Origin: Nothopassalora personata
Taxonomy: Eukaryota; Ascomycota; Dothideomycetes; Mycosphaerellales; Mycosphaerellaceae
Direction of reading: 5' to 3'
Length of the DNA stretch: 64,000 bases
Assembly: GCA_033816765.1 (NCBI GenBank)
Contig: CM066295.1
Coordinates: 992,001 to 1,056,000 of the forward strand
Shown here: positions 42,680 to 51,971 of the stretch, piece by piece
Layout: each line of letters opens with the position of its first letter
How positions within the stretch are numbered: position 1 is the stretch's first letter
Translations under genes and position numbers: made by a program
The notes under the pieces: model-generated
The model's input: the letters and a program-made list of their open reading frames with translations, nothing else
Database searches by the model: none
Told to the model about the DNA's origin: nothing

Positions 42680-44700
42680 TAGGATAAGCGCTACTTAAGT
42701 AGCTAGTAGGGGAACACCCGCCCCTAGCGAAGTAGGAAGCATCCGCCGTGCGCTACTATAATAGACTACTACGAAGGACGATAAGTCTAATAACGATAAC
42801 GAGCCTACTCTAAGGAAGAACGAAGTTAAGGCTACTAAGCTAGACCTCTTCTATAGAGACAGAGCTAAGTTCGACGACTAGATTAACTAGATAGATATGT
42901 ATCTTATGTTTAACCTAGTCGATACCGATAAAAGAACTATCTTCGCTATTACGTACCTTCGCGGAAGTGCGTAGAACTAGATTAAACCTTACCTTAAGGA
43001 ATACCTTAAAGGTATAGGACGACAAGACCCTACCGGAATGTTTAGGAGCTACACCCTTTTTAAAGAAAAGATGAAATTAATCTTTAGAACCTCGAACGAA
43101 GTCTAATAGGCCATGCAAATTATTCAACACCTAAAGTAGAAGACGTCTACTTCGGAGTATGCCGCTAAATTCGAAGAATACGGACAAATCACTAGATAGG
43201 ACTAGACGGCGTTAATAACTATGTTCCGACGTAGACTTAAAGACTCCGTTAAGGACGAGTTAATAAGACACGGGGGACGGATTACTAACCTCGAAGAGCT
43301 AATAAAGGCGTCAATTAATATCGATAACTAGCTCTAGGAACGATACTAGGAAAAGAAATACGACTCTAAAGTAGGAGGAATAGTAGGATATGCTCCGGAT
43401 CGTAGACCCTTAGGAGGATACGTTACGAAGGGAGAATTCTTACGATAAAGCTAGCCCTACTATAGACTACAACCAATAGAACTAGACGTTACCTAACGAG
43501 GACGGAAGATCGATAAGAGTAGGGGCTACGGAAAGCCCTTTAAAGGAAAAGGAAAACTCATATATTATGCCTGTAGTAAGGAAGGCCACATAGCGCGGGA
43601 TTGCCGCGGTAAAAATATAGTGCGCCGCGAGCAATTTAATATAATGTAACCCCGAACTAGTAAATCTAAGAGTAGCGTTAGATCTCGGGGAGATACCGAC
43701 TATACTCGGAGAGTAGGGGAGAGAGCTAGTAATAGAAGCACGATGCCTCTCCTAGACCCCTTAGAAGGACGAGGAGGATACTATAGGTAGCAAATGGTAG
43801 TTATTCCATTTAATGCAAAGAACTAACTACGACAGTTTAACATAATAACACGAAGATTCGACTACGAGATCGAATCCGAGTCTCGAAATGGTTATAGAAG
43901 CCTTTATTAGCGATTCTATTACTAAGACTCGTATTAAGTTTACTACGCCGCGAAGTTAGGCGTAGGGTATTAGCCTTAGTAACTACGAGGAACCCTAGGA
44001 GCGACGTATAGGCAAAACGCCACGCTCCGAGAAGTAGACATCGACGAATCCTACTTTAACGAAGATAGAAGCGACAAAGAAAATCAGGACCTAGGATAGA
44101 ACGGATTATAGTTACTAGAACCATAGGAAGAAAGTTAAGAAACTACCGGGCTAAATACTATTAAGGAAGAACAGGATCCGGAAGAATCAAGCGAAGAAGA
44201 TTCCTCCGAAGGAGAAGAGAGCGACACTAACGACGATAACGAACAACTTACCTTTACGGTAGATGTACCTAAGAAACTGTACGACATAATTATCTACCTA
44301 TAAAGAAGGCACGAGGAATTCCTACCTAAGATAGGCGGACGAAGGAGGCTATATTCCATTAAGTTTAATAAGACACTCGACACCCTACGAGGTATAGCCT
44401 AGGGATACCTACTTATAGAAACAACTGAAAATCTAGTAACCGCCGTTATAGAACGACTACCGATAGGAAGCCGAATAATAGGAACCGGATATCTTATACC
44501 GTTAGGAACATTTATATCGAATAAATTACGTAATATAGTACAACACGTACGCGTACTCTACTTAGAAACGTAGAAGATCTAGGAACGTAATAGACTATAA
44601 GTGTAGACATAGGGTAACGGGCTATAGGTTCTAGCCGAAGCCTCTAGGCACGAAGCATAGCGAACCACCTATTATTCGGGAAAAGGATTAGCTCCCTAGG
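42680..44700 (+). pseudogene. Degraded gag of element E
   Basis: Best-preserved relic gag: the zinc knuckle at about 43560-43607 keeps C-x2?-S-K-E-G-H-I-A-R-D-C (ACSKEGHIARDC) with only the first Cys lost. The capsid part, with TAG at Gln/Trp positions, lies upstream. Not functional. Confidence 0.75.
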
Positions 44701-44759
44701 AATAAGCGACTAAAGGGAGTTATACAACACTTAGGCTTATATATCGACATTAAACATAG

Positions 44760-47700
44760 TTTTCTAGACATAAGTAATCGTTAACGGACATAAGACTAGT
44801 GTTATAATCGACTTAGGAGCAGCGGGGAATTTTATCTCCGAGTCTTTTATAAGAAGAAACGGGTTAGCTACCCTAAAGAAGAAATAGGGTTACGAGTTAA
44901 TCGCGGTAAACGGATTATCGTTACCTAGCGTAGAATAGGAGACGATACTATTGCTACTAGCTATCTAATAGCACTACGAGAATATTACCTTAGATGTTAC
45001 TAATATAGCTAGTTATAACATAGTATTAGGTATGCCTTAGTTAAGAAAGCACAATCTAGTAATCGACTAGAGAAGAGGAGTACTTACATTTAGGGAATGC
45101 GATTGCATTGTCGATATTTAGCCTACGTAGTAGTAGCGTTTACTAGTAGATAAGGTAAGGAAACAGCTAAACGAGATATAGCTTACGCCGAATAGAAGGA
45201 TAGAAGAACTACCTTCGACCGGGATAGACACTAGCGTAGGGCCGCTAGGTTACAAAGTTACTAGAAGTAATAGAAGTAACGTACTATCGAAGAATACTAA
45301 CATCTTAGAGTTAAGTATTCCTAAGGAGTATCGTAAGTAGTCGCGACTCTTTAAAGAGGAGAGAGGTAAAACCGCCTTACCTAAGCACCGCCTATAGGAT
45401 CATAAGATTAACATTTAGCTAGGGAAAGAGCCTCTATAGGGACCCCTATATTAAATGTCTAAGAAAGAGCTATAGACCCTACGAGAATAGCTAAAGAAGA
45501 AGCTAGCTAAAGGATAGATAAGAAGATCCACCTTAAGTGTAGGAACTCTATGCATGTTCGTTTTAAAAGCAAACGGGAAGTTACGACTCGTATAAGACTA
45601 TAGGAAGTTAAACGAGATTACGATTAAGAACCGATACCCGCTACCTAACATCGAAGAAGCATAAGATAGATTAACCGGATCGGACTAGTACACGAAGATT
45701 AACCTACGAGATGCCTTCTATGCTATACGAATAGTAGAAGTGTAAGGGCACCTGCTTAGGTAGTACGAAGTTGTTAGACAAGCTATCTAAGAGGTGCGCG
45801 AGGCGCGAGAAGTTAATATACAAGCCGAGGCACGCGGGTCGGCCCGGGCCCGGTCACGTAACTCGCCACGTTCACTCGCTGTGCGGCCATGGGCCGTCAC
45901 AAGAAGGAGAAGAATAGAAAACCGCTTTTAGAATAAGATACGAACTCTACGAATTCTTAGTTATGCTAATAGGATTAACTAACGCACCCGCATCCTACTA
46001 GGACCTTGTTAACGAAACACTTAGAGACCTACTCGACGTATACGTTATCGCCTACATAGACGACATACTAGTCTATACGAAAGGATCCCTATAGGAGCAC
46101 ATAAAACAAGTCTAGGACGTCTTCGAACGACTTACGCAGTTAGGATTCAAGACAGCACCCGAGAAATGCGAATTCCATAAGAAAGAAGTTAAATTCTTAG
46201 GCTTCATTATTAGTACTATAGGAATAACGATCGACCCTACGAAGATATAGTTAATTAGAGAATAGCTAGAACTAAAAACAGTTAAGGACGTACAATTATT
46301 CCTTAGACTAGCGAACTACAACCGGAAATTCATTAAGGACTACGCGAAGATAGTAGCACTAATAACGATGCTTACGAGAAAAGACGTTACTTGGAAATAG
46401 GGAAAGGAATAGATTAAAGCGTTTAAGAAACTTAAGGAACAATGCGCTTTAGCCCCTACGCTTCGACTATTCGATAGTAGTAAGGAAGTCTATATCGAGA
46501 CCGATACGTCTAATATAGCAATAGACGTATGTCTAATATAGACATACGATAGGTAGAGACACCTAGTAGCCTATTACTCCCGGAAAATGACTATAGCGGA
46601 ACAGAACTACGACATCCATAATAAAGAGCTTCTAGCTATTGTTACTACTATACAACATTAGAGAGTATATGTCGAGGGCCTACCGAAGTTAACGATTCTT
46701 TCTAACTATAAGAATCTTACGTACTTTACGATAACGAAAGAACTTACCCGAAGGCAAGCCCGCTAGTCGGAGCTGCTAGGACAGTATAAGTTCGAAATTA
46801 AATATACTCTAGGACGAGAGAACGGCCGCGCCGACGCGCTAAGTAGAAGAAGCGACTATATAGAAGGAAAGAAACCAGTGTAACACAAAGTATTAAAGAC
46901 GAACCCCGACGGAAGTCTTAGTACTAACATAAGAGAATTCAATAACATCGTACGGATATTAGGCGATAGGGACGAACAATTCCCTATATCGTAAGGAAGA
47001 TACTAAGTACCTAAGGATCGAGAAGAAGAATACATACGACAATATTACGACGGACTAACTTATAGACACCCTAGAACTTCGAAAACAATAGACCTAATAT
47101 AACGTAGTTTCTCATTCCTATAGATAAGACTTAAGGTGTTACGCTACATTAAACAATGCGTACACTACTAACGAAATAAGGCTACGAGACATATAAAATA
47201 CGGTTACCTACAGTTTAGGACACTACCGACGAAACTATAGGACGAAGTCATAATAGACTTTATTACGAAACTCCTACCGTTAAAGGATTAAGTTACGAAA
47301 CAACTATACGACATAATACTAGTTATGGTTAATAGACTCACGAAATACGTACACTTCATTCCTACATCGGAAACGTATAATGTAGAGTAGCTCGGATACC
47401 TCGTACTAGATAGACTTATCCGATACTACGGATTCCCCTAAGCGTTTATAACGGATAGAGATAAGCTATTTACATTAAATTACTAGAAGACGCTTATAGG
47501 AACGATCGGAATTAAACATAAGCTATTAATAGCATATCATCCGGAAACAGACGGATAAACCGAAAGAATAAATTAAACGCTAGAACAATACCTACGACAC
47601 TACATTAATTATGCATAAGACAACTAGGTTTCATTACTGCCGATAGCGCAGATTGTACTAAATAACTACAAATCGGAGACAACTTTAACGATACTATTTT

Positions 47701-48250
47701 ATGCGAACTTTAGTAAAGATCCTAACCTATTTAGAATACCTAGATCTCACCTACAAGCCGAAAGAGCAATCGTAACGACGGATACTCTTAAGGAAGTGCA
47801 TAAAGAAACACGCAAGGCGATCGAAGATGTATAATAAAAACTGTCTTAATAACGGCAGGACATAAGAAAAATGGCACCTCTACTAAGAGAGGGGGATAAG
47901 GTCTATCTCCTTATAAAAAACTTAAGAATAAGAAGATAGACTAAGAAACTAGATTACGTTAAGGTCGGACCATTTTTCATCGATAAAGTCATAGGACTAG
48001 TTAACTACCGCCTACGACTACTACCGGACGCTAAAATCCACCTAGTCTTCCATATCTCTAAGTTAGAACTAGTAGACGCCGAGACACCTTGCTAGGAGAG
48101 CTTCTACTTCGAGCCGGAAGTAGAAAACGAATTTAAAGTCGAAAAAATCCTAGATAAGAAAGGTTAGCGATACCTTGTTAAATAGAAGGGATACGACGAA
48201 TCGGAGAATACCTAGGAACTAAAACAAAACCTATAAAACTGTTAGTAGAA
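44760..48250 (+). pseudogene. Degraded pol of element E with chromodomain
   Basis: Protease IDLGAAGNF near 44807-44835, RT YIDD at 46053-46064, integrase near 47230-47600, and chromodomain about 48140-48240 (KILDKKG, KGYDESENT). A 161-bp solo LTR splits the RT region at 45741-45901. Many TAG/TAA codons. Confidence 0.8.
45741..45901 (-). mobile_element. Solo LTR of element R, reverse orientation
   Basis: The reverse complement of 45741-45901 matches the 161-bp LTR of element R, with no difference seen by eye. Perfect AGAAG duplication (45736-45740 and 45902-45906). It is undamaged by RIP inside RIP-destroyed DNA, so a second recent R insertion occurred here and was then reduced by LTR-LTR recombination. 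Confidence 0.93.
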
Positions 48251-48317
48251 GATTCAACAATACTAAAAACGGGTCCGCCGATACGATTAACGATAATCGA
48301 TCTCTCGGCCGACGAGC

Positions 48318-48390
48318 GACTAGGGTAGGAATTGAACCCACGACCTTAAGAGTGTAGATAGCTTACGCTCTACTACTAAGCTACCTAGCC
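48318..48390 (-). tRNA. tRNA-like sequence or tRNA pseudogene inside element E
   Basis: 73 nt that fold as a tRNA: the acceptor stem GGCTAGG pairs with CCTAGTC (one G-U), the D arm is GCTT/GAGC, and the T arm GTGGG-TTCAATT-CCTAC carries a B-box-like GGTTCAATTCC. The anticodon arm is imperfect: the TAAG/CTTA stem closes a 9-nt or mismatched loop containing T-CTA-C, so no anticodon can be assigned safely. No T-run terminator follows. The stretch is absent at the same place in relic C. Probably a captured or SINE-like tRNA remnant. Confidence 0.45.
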
Positions 48391-48439
48391 GATTAATAGG
48401 AATAGGGACATAACTTACAACTTATATTCCCTACTATAA

Positions 48440-48929
48440 CGGGCTACCTAGCAGAACTAGAAGGGACGGAGAAGTCGATCGCGTTGTTAATAAAGTCAAT
48501 CGAGGACTATATAGTAGGAGAAAGGCTAACAGTCGCATCGGCAGTAGGACAATTAACGTCCTTAATCTCTCTAGAGGCCTCCATTTCGGCCTCTAGATAC
48601 TGCGCCTTCTTGCGCGCGCGCTCCTTAGCTTAGCGAAGTATTACCTTATCCCGCATTAACCGTGCTAAGATCTCCGTAAGCTCTTCCTTATCCTTTTCGA
48701 CCTTTTTCCGGTACTCCTCCCGAGTTCTATTAAGAGACTCCTAGGATAGGTTTATACACTTACGCCCGCGGCGAACATACTCTAAACACCGAAGCCGAAA
48801 GTTACCTTCTATAGCGACGTAAGATAAACCGTTAAAGAAGCAATAGTTACACGCGAGATCTACGGGACGACCGTGTTCGTTAATTTCCTTAGTAAGCCGG
48901 AGACGGTTTTTAGAAGAAGAAGAAGACAT
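48440..48929 (-). pseudogene. Antisense Cys-cluster/coiled-coil frame of element E
   Basis: ATG at 48929 (MSSSSSKNRLRLTKEINEHG), 62 open codons, then TAG at a probable Trp. Cys residues survive better than in relic C: LACNYCFFNG, RLRCLEYVRRGRKC. A Lys/Glu-rich helix-like part follows (TREEYRKKVEKDKEELTEIL). Opposite strand to gag-pol, between chromodomain and polypurine tract. Zinc-finger-like by spacing; function unknown. Confidence 0.65.
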
Positions 48930-49006
48930 CGTTATAGGCCGCGAAGAGGGGACATCGTGTTATCTTATATAAGCTTCGGGACGAAGCTAGGCTAGAAGGG
49001 GGATAG

Positions 49007-49488
49007 TGTTACGGTCCGGGTTAAGCCACGACGGCACGCCTAACTATTAGCTATAGAAACTACGTACGCCGCACGAGATTACTCGCTTACTAGCGACTTA
49101 GTAATTCGAGATTACTCGCTTACTAGCGACTTAGTAATTCGAGATTACTCGCTTACTAGCAACTTAGTGATTCGAGATCACTCGCTTACTAGCGACTTAG
49201 TAATTCGAGATTACTCGCTTACTAGCGACTTAGTAATTCGAGATCACTCGCTTACTAGCGACTGAGTGATTAAGACTAAGACTAGTAATGTCTCCTTTAT
49301 ATTTAGGAACGCTAGAAACCCTTCTAGTTCTAATGCGTTCAACTCATGTTACTATCTCACTAATTGGAATATAACTCTTATTCCTATCATTTATCTTCGC
49401 TTAGCTTGCTTCAGCCTCTCTAAAGAATACCGCTACGTAACTTAACTTATCTCTCTTTTGAGACTAGCCCTAGAACGAGACAATAACA
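49007..49488 (+). repeat. Element E 3' LTR with six 33-bp repeats
   Basis: 482 bp, preceded by the polypurine tract GAAGGGGGATAG. Six U3 repeat units (about 49072-49272) against five in the 5' LTR. Confidence 0.9.
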
Positions 49489-49493
49489 CCTAG

Positions 49494-49961
49494 TACGCTA
49501 AACTTACGCTTTGCTAGCGTATCTAGTACGCCGAGCGCGCTAGACATCTATACTAGTAGTACTAGTAATAGTATTAGTAGTACTAATAGGCCCCCTATAA
49601 GGGCCTCCTAGCGGAGCTAGTCTTAGATAGCTTCCTCTAAAGCTATAGTAGTGCTAGCGGGTCGCTAGATAGTCGCTAGCGAGGAGCTAGTAGATTACTA
49701 GTAGTGCGGGTATAGTACGCTACGAGAACGTAGTTTAAGGGAAAAGAAGGAAAAGGAGGGAGAGGGTACGCTTCTTAAACCCTCGAGTTAGTTAACCCGG
49801 TAACTATAACTTTATACCTACCTATACTACGATAACGATACGTACGAGACCCGTAGGCGGGTTGTATAGTAACGGAATCTACGAGAAGTAGATAGATTAC
49901 TTACATAGAAACCTCCTAAAGCCGCGAGCTAAGGGTAGCTCGTCCTAGAAGGGGAGGCAGT
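49494..49961 (+). other. 3' non-coding part of element D
   Basis: Continuation of element D after element E, ending in the polypurine tract before its 3' LTR. RIP-affected; no frame recognised. Confidence 0.6.
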
Positions 49962-50159
49962 TATAAGGGTAGCCTATAGCTAACCCTTACATATAATACG
50001 GCTATACCCGGCTTAGCATGCCGCACGTAACGCGCATACGTACACTAGGAGACGCGTATAGCGTCGATAGAAGAAAGTAAGCTTTAGTTTATCTACGATT
50101 AGAAGATCGTAGGCGTGCTATACATTACGACATCCCCTTATAGCCTTACGGCCCTTATA
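49962..50159 (+). repeat. Element D 3' LTR
   Basis: 198 bp partner of 36001-36198, followed by GATAG. Confidence 0.9.
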
Positions 50160-50164
50160 GATAG

Positions 50165-50389
50165 TAATATAAGTTAAACGCATTAAAACTATAAGGGATT
50201 CTTAGCGTTCCTAAATATAAAGGAGATTCGTAGATCTCGGTAATTAGCCTAATTATTCTAAGTATAAGCAGTCTAATTAGTCTAAGAATAAGTAGTCTAA
50301 TTGCCCTAAGTCTAACCGCTTAGGTAGGATAAGTTACGTACTCGTCTCGTTATTATAATTCTAGGGTCTATAGGAATTATTCCGTAATA
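50165..50389 (-). repeat. Relic F 5' LTR, second part
   Basis: Resumes the LTR begun at 35866 and ends CCGTAATA (RIPed CCGTAACA). The U3 type A matches the LTR at 50806. Total LTR length is about 360 bp. CGTCG follows. Confidence 0.8.
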
Positions 50390-50394
50390 CGTCG

Positions 50395-50732
50395 TTAGTG
50401 CGACGCTTAGCTAAGCGTAGCTATTTCCGAAGACGGATCTTACGTATCTTTAGCCGCACCTCCTCCTCTTTAATCCTCTTAAGCTCTAGCTTAAGCTTAT
50501 TACGCGAATCGCGAAGATATTCCTACTCCGGACGAGAAAGATATACGTCGTAATCCTTATAGCCTTTTCGAATATAGGCCGAACACTTCCTAGACTAAGA
50601 ACCTACGATATACTTTACTACCGCGCCTAAGGATCGAGACTTCTAATAATTCGTATATAGAGCTATTTTAATACTAGAGATTTTAGTATCTAGAGTAAGT
50701 CGTTAACGGCGTTTATAGGAGGAAGAAGACAT
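50395..50732 (-). pseudogene. Antisense Cys-cluster/coiled-coil frame of outer element G
   Basis: Minus-strand frame in the plus-strand tail of G, ATG at 50732 (MSSSSYKRR), with RIP-type stops. It shows SRKCSAYIRKGYKDYD (the same S-x-K-C-x-x-C/Y-I-R-x-G pattern as the other antisense frames) and then a basic/acidic helix (RNKLKLELKRIKEEEVRLK). It lies next to the polypurine tract (AAAAAGGGGATAG). Confidence 0.55.
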
Positions 50733-50805
50733 AGTTAACTTTTACTCTAAGAAATAATAACGGCTTATAAAGCTTCGGGACGAAGCTAGGCTAAAAAGGG
50801 GATAG

Positions 50806-51164
50806 TATTACGGAATAATTTTTATAGACCCTAGAATTATAATAACGAGATAAGTACGTAACTTATCCTACCTAAGCGCTTAGACTTAGGGCGATTAGAC
50901 TACTTATGCTTAGACTAATTAGACTACTTATGCTTAGAATAATTAGACTAATTACCGAGATCTACGAATCTCCTTTATATTTAGGAACGCTAAGAATCCC
51001 TTATAGTTTCGATACGTTTAACTTATATTACTATCTTACTAATTGGAATACACTCTTATCCTAATTATTTATCTTTGCTTAGCTTACTTTAGCCTCTCTA
51101 AAGAATACCGCTACGTAACTTAACTTATCTCTTTTTAAGACTAGCTCTAGAACGAGACATAATA
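50806..51164 (+). repeat. Outer element G 3' LTR, U3 type A and U5 type Y
   Basis: TATTACGGAATAATTT...GACATAATA, followed by GTACG, the same five bases that precede the LTR at 19031. Confidence 0.8.
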
Positions 51165-51484
51165 GTACGCTCGACCTATTTCGCGTCCTAACGCGCTAAC
51201 TCGTAACGCGGCAGTGCTTTTACTATTAGTAATACTTGCTTATTTACCCTCGCGCATTAAATATAGGTGGTTATAGAGGTATAGCGTACTATACTCGGCC
51301 GGTAGACGATATTAGATCGAGGTAGACGATATTAGATTTTATATTCAAGGATATACTTCGTATATAACGCGCTGTCGGATTGTTACGTTCTCGACGCCGT
51401 CGTAATCTCTACTATTGGCGCTATTATTTAAATCTATAGGAGCTCGGCCGGGCGTAGTAATCGGTTACTATCGCGTACTAAAAT

Positions 51485-51661
51485 GTAGTAGTAGTGCTAT
51501 ATAGCTTTGAGCTGCACCAAAACAAGCCCCATTCGATCTTAGACGCTTCGCCAAGGCTCGCTGGGACGGAATCACCCGATTGGCTGAACGATGCTAAGCC
51601 GTGCTAAACGGAGCTAAAGGGTGCCGAGCCGAGGAGAAGCGTCTGAGCTTGCTGAGGTAAA
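51485..51661 (-). repeat. Right terminal inverted repeat region
   Basis: The reverse complement starts TTTACCTCAGCAAGCTCAGA and matches 11645 onward. This end is less RIPed and keeps CpA/TpG. Inside the element a 19-bp tandem duplication (GGTAGACGATATTAGAT-type) lies at about 51300-51337. TCCTCC follows at 51662. Confidence 0.6.
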
Positions 51662-51971
51662 TCCTCCTTCCGTTGACGTTCGCTTCCTTTGCCATCATCG
51701 TTTCTCGTCTCAGTAGCACGGATTACGGTATCTTGTTAGTACGTACATTGAACGATACGTACATCGCTCTCTAGCCTGTACATTGCTCAGTACAAGAAGG
51801 CAACTTCCGCAATACAGGTTTGCACATCATCACGAGTGTCACGCTCTTCTTCAACGCATTGAAGTGGCCACTGTAGTACTATGCCGTAAACTCTCTATGC
51901 CTATCCTCTCATCATATCATAAAATTTCAACAGCCGCCCTTGGCACCATTCCACTCTGCGGCGAAATATGC

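Larger units (their letters stand above)
42218..49488 (+). mobile_element. RIP-degraded chromovirus element E nested in D
   Basis: LTRs 42218-42666 (449 bp) and 49007-49488 (482 bp), TGTTACGG...ATAACA, with a perfect CCTAG duplication (42213-42217 and 49489-49493). The 33-bp length difference equals one U3 repeat unit. The order gag, protease, RT, RNase H, integrase, chromodomain, tRNA-like insert, antisense frame, polypurine tract is visible. A solo LTR of element R interrupts RT at 45741. Confidence 0.92.
36001..50159 (+). mobile_element. RIP-degraded gypsy element D, interrupted by element E
   Basis: LTRs 36001-36198 and 49962-50159 (198 bp each) start TGTAAGGG (TATAAGGG in the right copy) and end CCCTTATA, forming near-palindromic termini. 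The duplication GATAG is perfect (35996-36000 and 50160-50164). A polypurine tract GAAGGGGAGGCAG precedes the right LTR, so the orientation is plus. Without its insert the element is about 6.9 kb. It differs in LTR and coding sequence from the C/E/I family. Heavily RIPed. Confidence 0.9.
19031..51164 (+). mobile_element. Composite outer retroelement insertion (G plus C), host of the nest
   Basis: A 5' LTR at 19031-19436 and a 3' LTR at 50806-51164 are flanked by GTACG at both ends (19026-19030 and 51165-51169), which indicates a single original insertion. The two LTRs share U3 and R but differ in U5, so they are not simple copies of each other. Everything between is relic C, a truncated relic F, and the elements inserted in them. 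I infer that an LTR-LTR recombination between the original 5' LTR and the 5' LTR of C deleted intervening DNA. Confidence 0.6.
11645..51661. mobile_element. TIR-bounded DNA element split by 39 kb of nested retrotransposons
   Basis: The left end TTTACCTCAGTAAACTCAGA and the reverse complement of the right end TTTACCTCAGCAAGCTCAGA differ at two positions, both transitions of the kind RIP makes. Inverted similarity continues patchily inward for over 150 bp (TTTAGCCAAT/TTCAGCCAAT, GCGAGTCTAAGA/GAAGCGTCTAAGA, AGCACTA...ACATT). TCCTCC flanks both ends (11639-11644 and 51662-51667). Removing the retroelements leaves 11645-12124, 18993-19030 and 51170-51661, about 1.0 kb, with no transposase frame I can recognise. 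I infer a short non-autonomous TIR element or a deletion derivative. The superfamily is not determined; a 6-bp duplication is unusual for the common ones. Confidence 0.6.

Noticed and set aside
48318..48390. Functional amber-suppressor tRNA
   Set aside because: The anticodon arm has mismatches and an extra two bases, no terminator follows, and the element is RIP-degraded.
11645..51661. Starship-type giant element
   Set aside because: No tyrosine-recombinase captain or cargo genes; the length comes from nested LTR elements.
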